Shown one piece after another: positions 1 to 9,244 of a stretch of DNA of 64,000 bases. The stretch is from an uncultured Tolumonas sp. (GTDB lineage: Bacteria > Pseudomonadota > Gammaproteobacteria > Enterobacterales > Aeromonadaceae), in NCBI RefSeq assembly GCF_963556105.2, contig NZ_OY829948.1:310001-374000 (forward strand). Reading direction: 5' to 3'. The position numbers and the translations under genes are program-made. The notes beneath the pieces are model-generated. The model ran no database searches, was not told where the DNA came from, and saw only the letters and a program-made list of their open reading frames with translations. Numbering within the stretch: the first letter of the stretch is position 1; each line of letters opens with the position of its first letter.

Positions 1-689
1 ACTTCATCATCCCCTACCTGCTCTTTGATACGTTTCACGGCATCTTCGATGATGGTAGCAGGCGTCCACAATGCGTCGCATTGACAGATGTCTTTCACAA
101 AACGCTCCAGCATACGAGCGCCTTGTTTGGTGTGAGTTACTTCAGGGTGGAACTGCACACCATAGAAACGTTTAGCTTCATTCGCCATCGCCGCATGCGG
201 GCAAGTTGGCGTCGCAGCAATAGTCACAAAGTCAGCTGGAATAGTTGCCACTTTATCGCCATGGCTCATCCAGACATCCAGTTCCGGACGACCGTTGTCA
301 GCCAGTGAATCTTCAATGCTATGGAACAGTTCACTGTCTTTTACTAACTGTACTTTGGCATAACCGAATTCACGTTTATCTGAACTTTCGACTTTACCGC
401 CTAGCTGTTCTGACATGGTCTGCATGCCATAACACACGCCCAGAACAGGTACACCAGCATTAAACACATACTCTGGCGCACGCGGGCTACCCGCTTCCGT
501 CACAGACTCAGGGCCGCCAGACAGAATGATCCCATTTGGATTAAACTCGCGGATCTGCTCTTCAGTTACGTCCCATGCCCACAGCTCGCAGTAGACACCA
601 ATTTCACGCACACGACGTGCAATCAGCTGGGTATATTGCGAACCGAAGTCCAGGATCAGAATACGGTGATCGTGAATATTTTTACTCAT
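1..689 (-). CDS. guaA: GMP synthase (glutamine-hydrolysing), N-terminal part
   Basis: Converts XMP to GMP with ATP and glutamine, the last step of guanine nucleotide synthesis in the cytoplasm. The start is the ATG read from 689 down, and 229 codons are visible before the window edge, so only the class I glutamine amidotransferase domain is present; the ATP-pyrophosphatase and dimerisation domains lie outside. Visible motifs are the nucleophile region VLGVCYGM and the catalytic His/Glu segment [12 protein letters not shown]. It lies 94 bp downstream of guaB on the same strand, the usual guaBA operon. Family assignment is secure; the open end is a window artefact, not a truncated gene. Confidence 0.96.
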   Translation of the reverse strand, partial: MSKNIHDHRILILDFGSQYTQLIARRVREIGVYCELWAWDVTEEQIREFNPNGIILSGGPESVTEAGSPRAPEYVFNAGVPVLGVCYGMQTMSEQLGGKVESSDKREFGYAKVQLVKDSELFHSIEDSLADNGRPELDVWMSHGDKVATIPADFVTIAATPTCPHAAMANEAKRFYGVQFHPEVTHTKQGARMLERFVKDICQCDALWTPATIIEDAVKRIKEQVGDDE

Positions 690-783
690 GGTCGTCCTAA
701 TCATCATTAAGGAGTGGCCAATACGACAACATCGGCTGTCGTATGAAATAAATCAGGGCGCTGTGCGCCCTGACTCTGTCAAT

Positions 784-2247
784 TTAGCCCATGCGATAGT
801 TCGGGGCTTCTTTCGTGATGGTCACATCGTGTACATGTGACTCCTGAATACCTGAGCCGGTGATCTTCACGAATTCCGCCTTAGTGCGCAAGTCTTCTAT
901 TGTAGCAGAACCTGTGAGGCCCATGGCAGAGCGTAAACCACCCATTTGCTGATGAATGATCTCTTTTAACCAGCCTTTGTAGGCTACACGGCCTTCGATC
1001 CCTTCCGGAACCAGCTTGTCAGCCGCATTATCGGTCTGGAAGTAGCGGTCAGAAGAGCCTTTTGACATCGCACCCAATGACCCCATACCGCGATAAGATT
1101 TGTAAGAGCGGCCCTGATACAGCTCGATTTCACCTGGTGATTCTTCAGTACCGGCAAACATTGAACCAACCATCACTAGGCTCGCGCCTGCCGCAATCGC
1201 TTTTGCAATGTCGCCAGAAAAACGAATACCGCCGTCTGCGATAACCGGAACACCTGAACCTTCCAATGCGCCAGCAGCATCAGAAATCGCCGTGATTTGT
1301 GGCACACCACAACCGGTGACGATACGGGTCGTACAGATAGAGCCAGGGCCGATACCGACCTTAACAGCACTCACACCCGCTTCAACCAGCGCTTCTGCAC
1401 CTTTCGCGGTCGCAATATTACCACCAACGATAGGCAGATTCGGGAACTGCTGACGAGTTTCACGGATACGATCCAACACGCCCTGTGAATGACCATGAGA
1501 AGAGTCGATCAGCAGCACGTCAACACCTGCCGCGACCAGCGCAGCAACACGTTCTTCGTTACCAGCGCCAGCACCAACCGCGGCACCAACACGCAGACGC
1601 CCCATCGCATCTTTACACGCGTTCGGTTTGCTTTCTGCTTTCTGGAAATCTTTAACCGTGATCATGCCAGACAGTTTGAAATCGTCATTCACGATCAGTA
1701 CTTTCTCGATGCGGTGTTTTTGCATCAACGCCTGCACGACTTCACGTGATGCATTTTCATGCACAGTAACCAGACGCGCTTTCGGCGTCATGACTTCATG
1801 CACCAGCATATTCAGGTCGGTCACAAAACGCACGTCACGACCGGTGATGATCCCCATCAGTGAACCGTCAGTATCCACAACTGGGAAACCACCGAAACCA
1901 CTCATGAAGGTCAATTCTTTGATCTGAGCAATCGTCATGTCTGGGCGAACAGTAACCGGATCAGTCACGATACCGCTTTCGAACTTTTTAACGCGACGAA
2001 CTTTATCCGCCTGTTGTTCGATTGACATGTTTTTATGGATGAAACCGAGACCACCTTCCTGAGCCAGCGCAATCGCTAAACGAGCACCAGTTACGGTATC
2101 CATTGCAGCGGAAGCCATAGGAATGTTCAGCACGATATCTTTTGTCAGATGAGTGCGCAGATCTGCGGTATTAGGAAGAACGATTGAATGAGCAGGGACT
2201 AACAGAACGTCGTCAAAAGTCAGTGCTTCTTTGGCTATGCGTAACAT
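784..2247 (-). CDS. guaB: Inosine-5'-monophosphate dehydrogenase
   Basis: Oxidises IMP to XMP with NAD+, the committed step to guanine nucleotides. The 487-residue protein has the usual length. It shows the TIM-barrel start ([11 protein letters not shown]), a tandem CBS (Bateman) insertion at about residues 95-200, the catalytic cysteine loop [13 protein letters not shown] near residue 300, and the flap region with RYFQ. The CBS pair is known to bind adenine and guanine nucleotides and tune the enzyme. It is first in the guaBA operon and divergent from xseA, as in E. coli. A good sigma-70 promoter lies about 55-80 bp upstream. Confidence 0.98.
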   Translation of the reverse strand: MLRIAKEALTFDDVLLVPAHSIVLPNTADLRTHLTKDIVLNIPMASAAMDTVTGARLAIALAQEGGLGFIHKNMSIEQQADKVRRVKKFESGIVTDPVTVRPDMTIAQIKELTFMSGFGGFPVVDTDGSLMGIITGRDVRFVTDLNMLVHEVMTPKARLVTVHENASREVVQALMQKHRIEKVLIVNDDFKLSGMITVKDFQKAESKPNACKDAMGRLRVGAAVGAGAGNEERVAALVAAGVDVLLIDSSHGHSQGVLDRIRETRQQFPNLPIVGGNIATAKGAEALVEAGVSAVKVGIGPGSICTTRIVTGCGVPQITAISDAAGALEGSGVPVIADGGIRFSGDIAKAIAAGASLVMVGSMFAGTEESPGEIELYQGRSYKSYRGMGSLGAMSKGSSDRYFQTDNAADKLVPEGIEGRVAYKGWLKEIIHQQMGGLRSAMGLTGSATIEDLRTKAEFVKITGSGIQESHVHDVTITKEAPNYRMG

Positions 2248-2301
2248 GGCAACATCTCACCGTTAATGTATGAAAGGGGGTGGGTAAAATATTGCAGCGA
2301 G

Positions 2302-2330
2302 ATTTTAGGCACTTCATAGGGGTTGGTAAA
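2302..2330 (-). promoter_or_regulatory. Predicted sigma-70 promoter of guaBA
   Basis: Read on the minus strand, TTTACC (2330-2325) is followed by a 17-bp spacer and TAAAAT (2307-2302). This puts transcription start near 2295, about 48 nt before the guaB ATG. The rest of the 175-bp guaB/xseA gap is AT-rich and must also hold the xseA promoter, which I cannot place confidently. Confidence 0.5.
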
Positions 2331-2422
2331 GCATTTTTGCGTTTTAAGTCACAATTTTTTTCGCGAAGCCTGCAGGTCATTGTTATTATTAGCGCCTGTT
2401 CATATGCATTAAGAGCGAATTC

Positions 2423-3769
2423 GTGGCTATTTCACAACCCATTATTTACACCGTCAGTCGGCTGAATACCGTCGTTCGTCTCTTATTAGAACAGGAAATG
2501 GGGCTGGTTTGGCTGACGGCTGAAATCTCTAATCTGGTACAACACAGCTCCGGTCACTGGTACTTCACACTGAAAGATTCCCAGGCACAAGTCAAAGCGG
2601 CCATGTTCAAAGGACAAAACCGACGTGTCAGTTTCCGGCCACAAAACGGTCAACAGATCCTCGTACAAGGGCAACTTTCGCTGTATGAAGCGCGGGGCGA
2701 TTACCAGCTAATTGTCGAAAAAATGCAACCTGCCGGTGATGGGTTGCTACAGATGAAACTGGAAGCTCTAAAAGCCCAGCTAACGGCGGAAGGATTATTT
2801 GCACCAAGTCGCAAACGTCCCTTACCTCCGCAGCCCAAACAGATTGGTATTATCACCTCAACTACCGGTGCTGCGGTTCACGACATGTTGACGATATTAG
2901 CCCGACGAGATCCATCCTTACCGGTGATTTTATATCCCAGCGCCGTACAGGGTGAAAGTGCGGTTCCGGCACTGCTGGCTGCATTAGAAACCGCCTGGCG
3001 CCGGGACGAATGCGATTTGTTGATCATCGGTCGCGGAGGCGGATCACTGGAAGATCTCTGGTGTTTTAACGATGAACGAGTTGTCCGAGCAATTGCCAGC
3101 AGCCCGATCCCGATTGTCAGTGCCGTCGGCCATGAAACGGATGTTACGCTGGCTGATTTCGCCGCCGACCTACGCGCCCCGACCCCGTCCGCCGCCGCAG
3201 AGTTAGTCAGCCGGGATCAACAGCAACAACTGCATCGTTTAACTCAATTGATACAACGCCTGAAACAAGCAATCTTGTTGCAACAACAACGTTATGTATT
3301 GCGTTGGCAGCGGCAACACTCACGATTGGCAGCACAAAACCCGCAATATCAGTTACAACAAAAAATACAGCGGCAAGATGAATTACAATGGCGTTTAGCG
3401 CGAGTAATCAAACAACAACTCGATAACGCATCACGCCATTACGCAGAACAAACCCAGCGCTTGCAGCAAGCATCACCAACGCGATATTTATCAACGCTGA
3501 AGCAGCAACATGAATTTCTTCAGCAACGCTTGCTCAAGGCGCTACAAAATCAGCATCAAGCCCGTCAGCAACAACTGGCTCAGTTAAGTGGACAGCTCCA
3601 GGCATTGAGTCCGCTGCAAGTGTTAGCTCGGGGTTATTCAGTAACGACCAATATGAGTGGTAAGTTGATCCATGAAGCTTCCCAGGTAACTCCCGGAGAA
3701 CAGTTAAATATTCAATTAGGTAAAGGTGCTTTGCGAGTCAAAACCGAAGCGGTTAAATCCGAAACCTAA
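2423..3769 (+). CDS. xseA: Exodeoxyribonuclease VII large subunit
   Basis: Catalytic subunit of the ssDNA-specific exonuclease that trims DNA to oligonucleotides and acts in repair. The 448-residue protein matches the family length. An N-terminal OB-fold (residues 1-100) is followed by the catalytic core with [14 protein letters not shown] and [23 protein letters not shown] long Gln-rich coiled-coil (about 265-400) follows, then the C-terminal segment LARGYSV. The start used is GTG at 2423, giving [15 protein letters not shown], which aligns with known N-termini. The small subunit xseB is not in the window. It converges with yciA, 11 bp away. Confidence 0.97.
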   Translation: MAISQPIIYTVSRLNTVVRLLLEQEMGLVWLTAEISNLVQHSSGHWYFTLKDSQAQVKAAMFKGQNRRVSFRPQNGQQILVQGQLSLYEARGDYQLIVEKMQPAGDGLLQMKLEALKAQLTAEGLFAPSRKRPLPPQPKQIGIITSTTGAAVHDMLTILARRDPSLPVILYPSAVQGESAVPALLAALETAWRRDECDLLIIGRGGGSLEDLWCFNDERVVRAIASSPIPIVSAVGHETDVTLADFAADLRAPTPSAAAELVSRDQQQQLHRLTQLIQRLKQAILLQQQRYVLRWQRQHSRLAAQNPQYQLQQKIQRQDELQWRLARVIKQQLDNASRHYAEQTQRLQQASPTRYLSTLKQQHEFLQQRLLKALQNQHQARQQQLAQLSGQLQALSPLQVLARGYSVTTNMSGKLIHEASQVTPGEQLNIQLGKGALRVKTEAVKSET

Positions 3770-3780
3770 CCGTATCCGTT

Positions 3781-4179
3781 TTAATCTTTAGGAACCGAAC
3801 GCGGATGCCCTGTGTCATCGATTGCCACATAAGTAAATACCGCTTCGGTGACACAATGGCGATCATAATGCTCTGAACGCAGCAACGGCTTGATCCAAAC
3901 TTCCAGCTTGATGGTGATCGAGGTATTTCCTATCCGCATGCATTCACCATGCACACAAACGGCGTCACCTACTTTTACTGGCTGATGAAAGGTCATCGCT
4001 TCCACCGCAACCGTTGCTATCCGCCCACGTGCAATTTCAGTAGCCAACATGCCGCCAGCTAAATCCATTTGCGACATGATCCAGCCACCAAAAATATCAC
4101 CATTCTGATTAGTGTCCGCAGGCATCGCTTGAGTGCGGATGATCAGATCACCTTTCGGATAGCGTTTGACATCGTTCAT
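3781..4179 (-). CDS. yciA: Acyl-CoA thioesterase, YciA type
   Basis: A single hotdog-fold thioesterase of 132 residues that hydrolyses a broad range of acyl-CoAs in the cytoplasm. The segment DTNQNGDIFGGWIMSQMD (about residues 21-38) carries the catalytic Asp and helix typical of YciA, and SITIKLEVW fits the substrate-channel strand. Length equals E. coli YciA. It is a single gene, convergent with xseA, with the MarC-like gene upstream on the same strand. Its physiological substrate is not settled for the family. Confidence 0.93.
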   Translation of the reverse strand: MNDVKRYPKGDLIIRTQAMPADTNQNGDIFGGWIMSQMDLAGGMLATEIARGRIATVAVEAMTFHQPVKVGDAVCVHGECMRIGNTSITIKLEVWIKPLLRSEHYDRHCVTEAVFTYVAIDDTGHPRSVPKD

Positions 4180-4308
4180 TTTCAGCTCTTTATGTAATCA
4201 AAATGTTAAATATACTCGCCGAAAACTCTTTTTCCTATGCCAATAACACTTACCAAATAATGCGTTTCAACCGGCTATAGCTTTGGTTAGCTGGATAAAC
4301 ACGCTCTT

Positions 4309-4947
4309 TTATGCCAGCACAGGGAACATATGCTTAATACCAGCTACCATGATTTCGATCCCCAAAGACATCATGATCAGCCCCATAATACGCGTCACCA
4401 CGTTGATCCCAGTACGCCCCATCAGACGAAACAACAAGGGTGCCGCACGGAAAATCAACCAGGAAGTAAAACAGAACAATACGACCACCAGACTCATCCC
4501 CATCAACTGCTGGGCTGAATTAAACTGCGATGAATAAACAATGGTCGAGCTGATCGCCCCCGGTCCGGCCATCAGTGGTAACGCAAGGGGGACTACAGCA
4601 ATAGACTCTTTGGCCAGCGTATCGCCCTTTTCTTCTTTGTTATGCCGAACTTCGCCTAATTTCCCCTGTAGCATTGACCAGGCAATTAACACAATCAAAG
4701 AGCCACCCGCAATACGGAAAGAAGCGATCGAGATGCCAAACAGATCCAAAATCACCTGTCCGAAAAACATCGACACCCAGAGAATCACCATTACTGCAAA
4801 ATTCGCGGTGGTATTTGTCCGTAAGCGTTCCTGTGGTGTTTGTTGACTGGTCAGACTCACGAATACTGGCAGCAAACCTAACGGGTTAATAATGGCGGTC
4901 AGACCAATAAAAAACTTCAGATAAACAGAAAAAGAAAGATGGTCCAT
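4309..4947 (-). CDS. ychE: MarC-family integral membrane protein (YchE-like)
   Basis: A 212-residue polytopic inner-membrane protein of the MarC/YchE family (UPF0056), whose transport role is unproven. About six hydrophobic segments are visible, beginning with VYLKFFIGLTAIINPLGLLP and including PLALPLMAGPGAISSTIV, the family signature. An in-frame ATG extends 60 codons upstream to 5127, but that extension lacks family similarity. MDHLSFSVYLKFF lines up with YchE N-termini, so I start at 4947; the Shine-Dalgarno there is weak. In E. coli ychE also lies beside adhE, which supports the assignment. Confidence 0.88.
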   Translation of the reverse strand: MDHLSFSVYLKFFIGLTAIINPLGLLPVFVSLTSQQTPQERLRTNTTANFAVMVILWVSMFFGQVILDLFGISIASFRIAGGSLIVLIAWSMLQGKLGEVRHNKEEKGDTLAKESIAVVPLALPLMAGPGAISSTIVYSSQFNSAQQLMGMSLVVVLFCFTSWLIFRAAPLLFRLMGRTGINVVTRIMGLIMMSLGIEIMVAGIKHMFPVLA

Positions 4948-5260
4948 AGTGTGATACGAGCCTAAATAGAGATGAAACAAGTATGTCAGAAAACTGTGGT
5001 TAGCGTAGCGAAAACGGCAATTCACTACTAACGATATTAATTTATAGCCCCATAACAAAGGATTAGTTTTTTTTATCCGAGCAAGAGAAATTGTCGCATG
5101 TAATACAACCGGTATCATTTCTGACAAAATGCTGGTCTGTCCATAAAATGACTGCGTTTAAGACAAGCTGGAATTCTAAATGATGCATTATCCTTATTCT
5201 TAGCAGGGAAAAGCCTGATCGGCCCAATTCGTCAAGGAATAGCCTTATATGGCGCGGGAA

Positions 5261-5291
5261 TTGTGATATTTTAGTTACGAAAATGTCACAA
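5261..5291. promoter_or_regulatory. 31-bp inverted repeat upstream of adhE
   Basis: TTGTGATATTTT (5261-5272) and AAAATGTCACAA (5280-5291) are 12-bp arms with one mismatch around a 7-bp centre. The arms carry TGTGA/TCACA half-sites, but their spacing (19 bp) is wrong for CRP and also for the Rex consensus. It lies about 130 bp upstream of the FNR box in the 615-bp gap between the MarC gene and adhE. A role as operator is inference. Confidence 0.4.
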
Positions 5292-5417
5292 AATATCCAA
5301 AGTTAATTCGCTTTTTTAATATACTTCGCCGGTAACTATAATTACTTAAGTCGATAACAATACTTTTTTAACTAAACGAGAGAATTAATACATAATTTGC
5401 ATCGCTTGCTTACACTA

Positions 5418-5459
5418 TTGATTCAGATCAAGTTTTTACACATTACCTACTTCTATAAT
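5418..5459 (+). promoter_or_regulatory. FNR-dependent (class II) promoter of adhE
   Basis: TTGATTCAGATCAA at 5418-5431 is a perfect 10/10 match to the FNR consensus TTGAT-N4-ATCAA. A perfect -10 hexamer TATAAT lies at 5454-5459. If transcription starts 7 nt later (about 5466), the FNR box is centred near -41.5, the classical activating position. No recognisable -35 hexamer is needed. The transcript would have a leader of roughly 97 nt before the adhE ATG. An fnr gene is present in this window. Confidence 0.8.
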
Positions 5460-5562
5460 CAAGCTCGAAAACTGTTTACTAAGTCACACTATGAATTGAG
5501 CTGCTATAGTGTTGTACGTGCCTTAATAAACCGTTTTTATAAACTCACTAGGAGATTCACAT

Positions 5563-8232
5563 ATGCCAGTAACCAACGTTGCTGAATTGGATGAACTGAT
5601 TGCTCGCGTCAAAAAAGCTCAACGCGAATTCGCAACTTTCAGCCAAGAACAGGTTGATAAAATCTTCCGTGCTGCTGCGCTGGCAGCAAACAATGCTCGT
5701 ATTCCTTTGGCTCAGATGGCTGCTGCTGAATCAGGTATGGGTATCGTTGAAGATAAAGTGACTAAAAACCACTTTGCGTCTGAGTACATCTACAACAAAT
5801 ACAAAGACGAAAAAACCTGTGGCATTCTGGAAGAAGACAAAACTTTCGGTACTATCACTATCGCTGAACCAATCGGCATCATCTGTGGTATCGTTCCAAC
5901 TACCAACCCGACTTCTACTGCAATCTTCAAATCTCTGATTGCTCTGAAAACTCGTAACGGTATCGTTTTCTCCCCGCACCCACGTGCTAAAAACTCTACA
6001 GCTGCTGCTGCTCGTATCGTTCTGGAAGCTGCTGTTGCTGCCGGTGCACCTGCTGACATCGTTGGCTGGATCGACACCCCATCAGTAGAAATGTCTAACT
6101 ACCTGATGAAACACAACGACATCAACCTGATCCTGGCTACTGGTGGCCCTGCGATGGTTAAAGCGGCTTACTCTTCTGGTAAACCAGCTATCGGTGTAGG
6201 TGCAGGTAACACTCCAGTTGTTATCGATGAAACTGCAGACATCAAACGTGCTGTAGCTTCTATCCTGTTGTCTAAAACTTTCGACAACGGTGTAGTTTGT
6301 GCTTCTGAACAGGCTGTTATCGTAGTTGATTCAGTATACGACGCAGTGAAAGAGCGTTTCGCTTCTCACGGCGGCTATATCCTGAACAAAGACGAAGCTG
6401 ACAAAGTTCGTAAAGTTCTGCTGATCAACGGCGCCCTGAACGCGGCTATCGTAGGTCAACCAGCGACCAAAATCGCTGAACTGGCTGGCATTAAAGTTCC
6501 TTCTGACACCAAAATCCTGATCGGTGAAGGCGCTAAAATCTGCCACGAAGAAGAATTCGCTCACGAAAAACTGTCTCCATCACTGGGTATGTTCCGTGCG
6601 AAAGACTTCACTGAAGCTGTTGACTTCGCTTGCCAGATGGTTGATCTGGGCGGTATCGGTCATACTTCAGCTCTGTACACCGACCAAGACAAAAACGACG
6701 ATCGCGTTCGTTACTTCGGTGACAAGATGAAGACTGCTCGTATCCTGGTTAACACCCCAACTTCTCATGGTGGTATCGGTGACCTGTACAACTTCAACCT
6801 GGCTCCATCTCTGACTCTGGGTTGTGGTTCATGGGGTGGTAACTCCATCTCTGAAAACGTAGGTCCAAAACATCTGATCAACAAGAAGACAGTAGCTAAG
6901 CGAGCAGAAAATATGCTGTGGCACAAACTTCCAAAATCAATCTACTTCCGTCGTGGTTCTCTGCCAATCGCACTGACTGACCTGGAAGGCAAAAAACGCG
7001 CAATGGTTGTTACCGACGGCTTCCTGTTCAACAACGGTTATGCTGACGAACTGGTTTCTATCCTGAAAGACAAAGGCATGGAAGTAGAAGTATTCTACGA
7101 AGTGGCTGCAGATCCAACTCTGACCATCGTTAAGAAAGGTGCAGAGATGATGCGCTCTTTCAAACCAGACGTGATCCTGGCGCTGGGCGGTGGTTCACCA
7201 ATGGACGCTGCGAAAATCATGTGGGTTATGTACGAACACCCAGAAACTCATTTCGAAGAACTGGCAATGCGTTTCATGGACATCCGTAAACGTATCTACA
7301 AGTTCCCTAAAATGGGCGTGAAAGCTGACCTGGTATGTATCACTACTACCTCTGGTACTGGTTCTGAAGTTACTCCATTCGCGGTAGTAACTGACGATCT
7401 GAACGGTGGTGTTAAATACCCACTGGCTGACTACGAGCTGACTCCAACCATGGCTATCGTTGATGCGAACCTGGTTATGAACATGCCTAAGTCTCTGTGT
7501 GCGTTCGGTGGTATCGACGCAGTAACTCACGCTGTTGAAGCTTATGTTTCTGTACTGGCTAACGAATACTCAGATGGTCAAGCACTGCAATCACTGAAAC
7601 TGCTGAAAGATTACCTGCCAAGCAGCTATGCGAATGGTTCTAAAGACCCAATCGCTCGTGAAAAAGTACACAATGCTGCTACCATCGCTGGTATCGCGTT
7701 TGCTAACTCTTTCTTAGGCGTGTGTCACTCAATGGCTCACAAACTGGGTGCTGAGTTCCACATTCCGCACGGTCTGGCTAACGCACTGTTGATCGCTAAC
7801 GTAATCCGTTACAACGCGAACGACAACCCAACTAAACAGACTGCATTCTCTCAATACGACCGTCCACAAGCACGTCGTCGTTATTCAGAAATCGCTGACC
7901 ACTTGGGTCTGACTGCTGCTGGCGACCGTACCGGTGTTAAAGTTGAGAAACTGCTGACTTGGTTGGAAGGTCTGAAAGCTGAATTGGACATCCCTGCTTC
8001 TATCCGTGAAGCTGGCGTGAACGAAGCTGCGTTCCTGGCTAAAGTTGACCAACTGGCTGTTGAAGCGTTCGATGACCAATGTACAGGTGCTAACCCACGC
8101 TTCCCATTGATCTCTGAACTGAAACAGCTGTTGCTGGACTCTTACTACGGCCGTGCTTATGCTCCAGAAGCAGTAACCGTTGGTGAAGAAGTTAAAGAAG
8201 CTAAAAAAGACGAAAGCAAAAAGAAAAAATAA
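5563..8232 (+). CDS. adhE: Bifunctional acetaldehyde-CoA/alcohol dehydrogenase
   Basis: Reduces acetyl-CoA to acetaldehyde and then to ethanol, regenerating two NAD+ in mixed-acid fermentation; the family forms helical spirosomes. The 889-residue protein has an N-terminal aldehyde dehydrogenase domain (1-440) with catalytic Cys246 in VVCASEQ. A linker leads to a C-terminal iron-dependent alcohol dehydrogenase (about 450-870) with GGGSPMDAAK and the metal-binding histidines of HSMAHKLG and HIPHGLAN. AGGAG at 5550-5554 lies 8 nt before the ATG. Codon use is very strongly biased, as in highly expressed genes. An odd feature is a Lys/Glu-rich tail ending DESKKKK. An anaerobic FNR promoter and a strong terminator flank the gene. 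Confidence 0.98.
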   Translation: MPVTNVAELDELIARVKKAQREFATFSQEQVDKIFRAAALAANNARIPLAQMAAAESGMGIVEDKVTKNHFASEYIYNKYKDEKTCGILEEDKTFGTITIAEPIGIICGIVPTTNPTSTAIFKSLIALKTRNGIVFSPHPRAKNSTAAAARIVLEAAVAAGAPADIVGWIDTPSVEMSNYLMKHNDINLILATGGPAMVKAAYSSGKPAIGVGAGNTPVVIDETADIKRAVASILLSKTFDNGVVCASEQAVIVVDSVYDAVKERFASHGGYILNKDEADKVRKVLLINGALNAAIVGQPATKIAELAGIKVPSDTKILIGEGAKICHEEEFAHEKLSPSLGMFRAKDFTEAVDFACQMVDLGGIGHTSALYTDQDKNDDRVRYFGDKMKTARILVNTPTSHGGIGDLYNFNLAPSLTLGCGSWGGNSISENVGPKHLINKKTVAKRAENMLWHKLPKSIYFRRGSLPIALTDLEGKKRAMVVTDGFLFNNGYADELVSILKDKGMEVEVFYEVAADPTLTIVKKGAEMMRSFKPDVILALGGGSPMDAAKIMWVMYEHPETHFEELAMRFMDIRKRIYKFPKMGVKADLVCITTTSGTGSEVTPFAVVTDDLNGGVKYPLADYELTPTMAIVDANLVMNMPKSLCAFGGIDAVTHAVEAYVSVLANEYSDGQALQSLKLLKDYLPSSYANGSKDPIAREKVHNAATIAGIAFANSFLGVCHSMAHKLGAEFHIPHGLANALLIANVIRYNANDNPTKQTAFSQYDRPQARRRYSEIADHLGLTAAGDRTGVKVEKLLTWLEGLKAELDIPASIREAGVNEAAFLAKVDQLAVEAFDDQCTGANPRFPLISELKQLLLDSYYGRAYAPEAVTVGEEVKEAKKDESKKKK

Positions 8233-8243
8233 TTTCTGATGCT

Positions 8244-8271
8244 GTTATCCCTGTCAATAGATAGGGATAAC
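8244..8271 (+). other. Hairpin after adhE
   Basis: GTTATCCCT (8244-8252) and AGGGATAAC (8263-8271) form a perfect 9-bp stem with a 10-nt loop, 11 nt after the adhE stop. It has no T-tract, so it may protect the mRNA 3' end upstream of the real terminator; that role is inference. Confidence 0.5.
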
Positions 8272-8288
8272 TAAAGTCAAAGCTTCAT

Positions 8289-8317
8289 AAAAAAGCCTTC
8301 ATTTTGAAGGCTTTTTT
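8289..8317 (+). terminator. Rho-independent terminator of adhE
   Basis: An A-run leads into the stem AAGCCTTC / GAAGGCTT (8293-8300 and 8306-8313), followed by six T residues. The symmetric A and T tracts make it likely to work for the convergent nitroreductase gene as well. Confidence 0.9.
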
Positions 8318-8346
8318 CATTTCTGCACGATGTTAGCTTTTGTGCG

Positions 8347-9069
8347 CTATTTTTTGCAGTACCCTTGCTGCTGTAAATAACTCAGCATGTAAGGGCGCGC
8401 TTCCCTACCCAAAATAGTCGTGATCTGACTTGACCAACTTTGATCCTTATTATTGCTTGTGCGTGATGCATAATAAGCCCGCATTTGGTCATCATATTCC
8501 GCCAGCAATGCTTTATTCAGTGGCTGATAGTGGTTTTCATGAACAACCAATGCGCGTGGTAAACGAGGTTTAACCTGCGGGTCTTGTGCGGGATAACCTA
8601 AACACAAACCAAAAAGCGGAACAACCAGCTCCGGCAAACCTAATAATTCACCTATTTCTGCCGGATGATTTCGTACCGCACCAATATACACCCCACCCAA
8701 CCCCAACGACTCGGCAGCCACTAGCGCATTTTGCCCCATCATTGCCGCATCGGTTGCACCAATGAGTAACTGCTCGACAAATCCTGTCTTAGCTTCGGGA
8801 ACAATCTGTTTATGCCGATTAAAATCCGCACAAAAAAGCAGGAACTCAGCAGCACCAGCTATATATGCTTGTTCGGCAGACAACCGCATGATTTGAGCTC
8901 GTAACGCTTTATCCGTGATCCGAATGATCGACGCCGCCTGCAAAAAACTAGAGCTAGGCGCTTGCTGAGCAGCAGCCAAAATTTCATCAAGTTGCTCAGC
9001 GCTGATCGGTTGATCGGTATAAGCACGGATAGATTTGTGCGCTTTGATTTGAGTAATCGTCGTATTCAT
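8347..9069 (-). CDS. nfsA: Oxygen-insensitive NADPH nitroreductase, NfsA type
   Basis: FMN-dependent two-electron reductase of nitroaromatics and related acceptors, cytoplasmic. The 240 residues match NfsA length. The N-terminal HKSIRAYTDQPIS carries the FMN phosphate-binding Arg/Ser pair, QQAPSSSFLQAASIIRI follows, and GLGGVYIGAVRNHP and GLCLGYP are typical NfsA/FRP blocks. The C-terminal third (residues 195-240) corresponds to the NfsA excursion domain. It is a single gene, convergent with adhE and divergent from the FIST gene. NfsA versus a FRP-like flavin reductase cannot be decided by eye. Confidence 0.88.
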   Translation of the reverse strand: MNTTITQIKAHKSIRAYTDQPISAEQLDEILAAAQQAPSSSFLQAASIIRITDKALRAQIMRLSAEQAYIAGAAEFLLFCADFNRHKQIVPEAKTGFVEQLLIGATDAAMMGQNALVAAESLGLGGVYIGAVRNHPAEIGELLGLPELVVPLFGLCLGYPAQDPQVKPRLPRALVVHENHYQPLNKALLAEYDDQMRAYYASRTSNNKDQSWSSQITTILGREARPYMLSYLQQQGYCKK

Positions 9070-9244
9070 GACTTGTTCTCGTTGTTGAGCCAGAAAAATT
9101 ATATGAAGGTTATGTATAACGGATCACGGATTTATCGAATCTAGTGGTTGTTGATATGAGTTACATGAGAATAGATTATCGGTATGTTTATAATCGATAT
9201 ACTATTAGTTTGAAAATAAGCAAAGTAAGCGGTGAACAGCATTT

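Noticed and set aside
81-463. Two plus-strand open frames over guaA
   Set aside because: They run opposite the guaA amidotransferase domain, which is clearly coding on the minus strand.
7195-7530. Minus-strand open frame within adhE
   Set aside because: Antisense shadow produced by the strong codon bias of adhE.
8263-8272. TAGGGATAAC resembling the start of an I-SceI homing site
   Set aside because: Only the first half matches; it is simply one arm of the hairpin after adhE.
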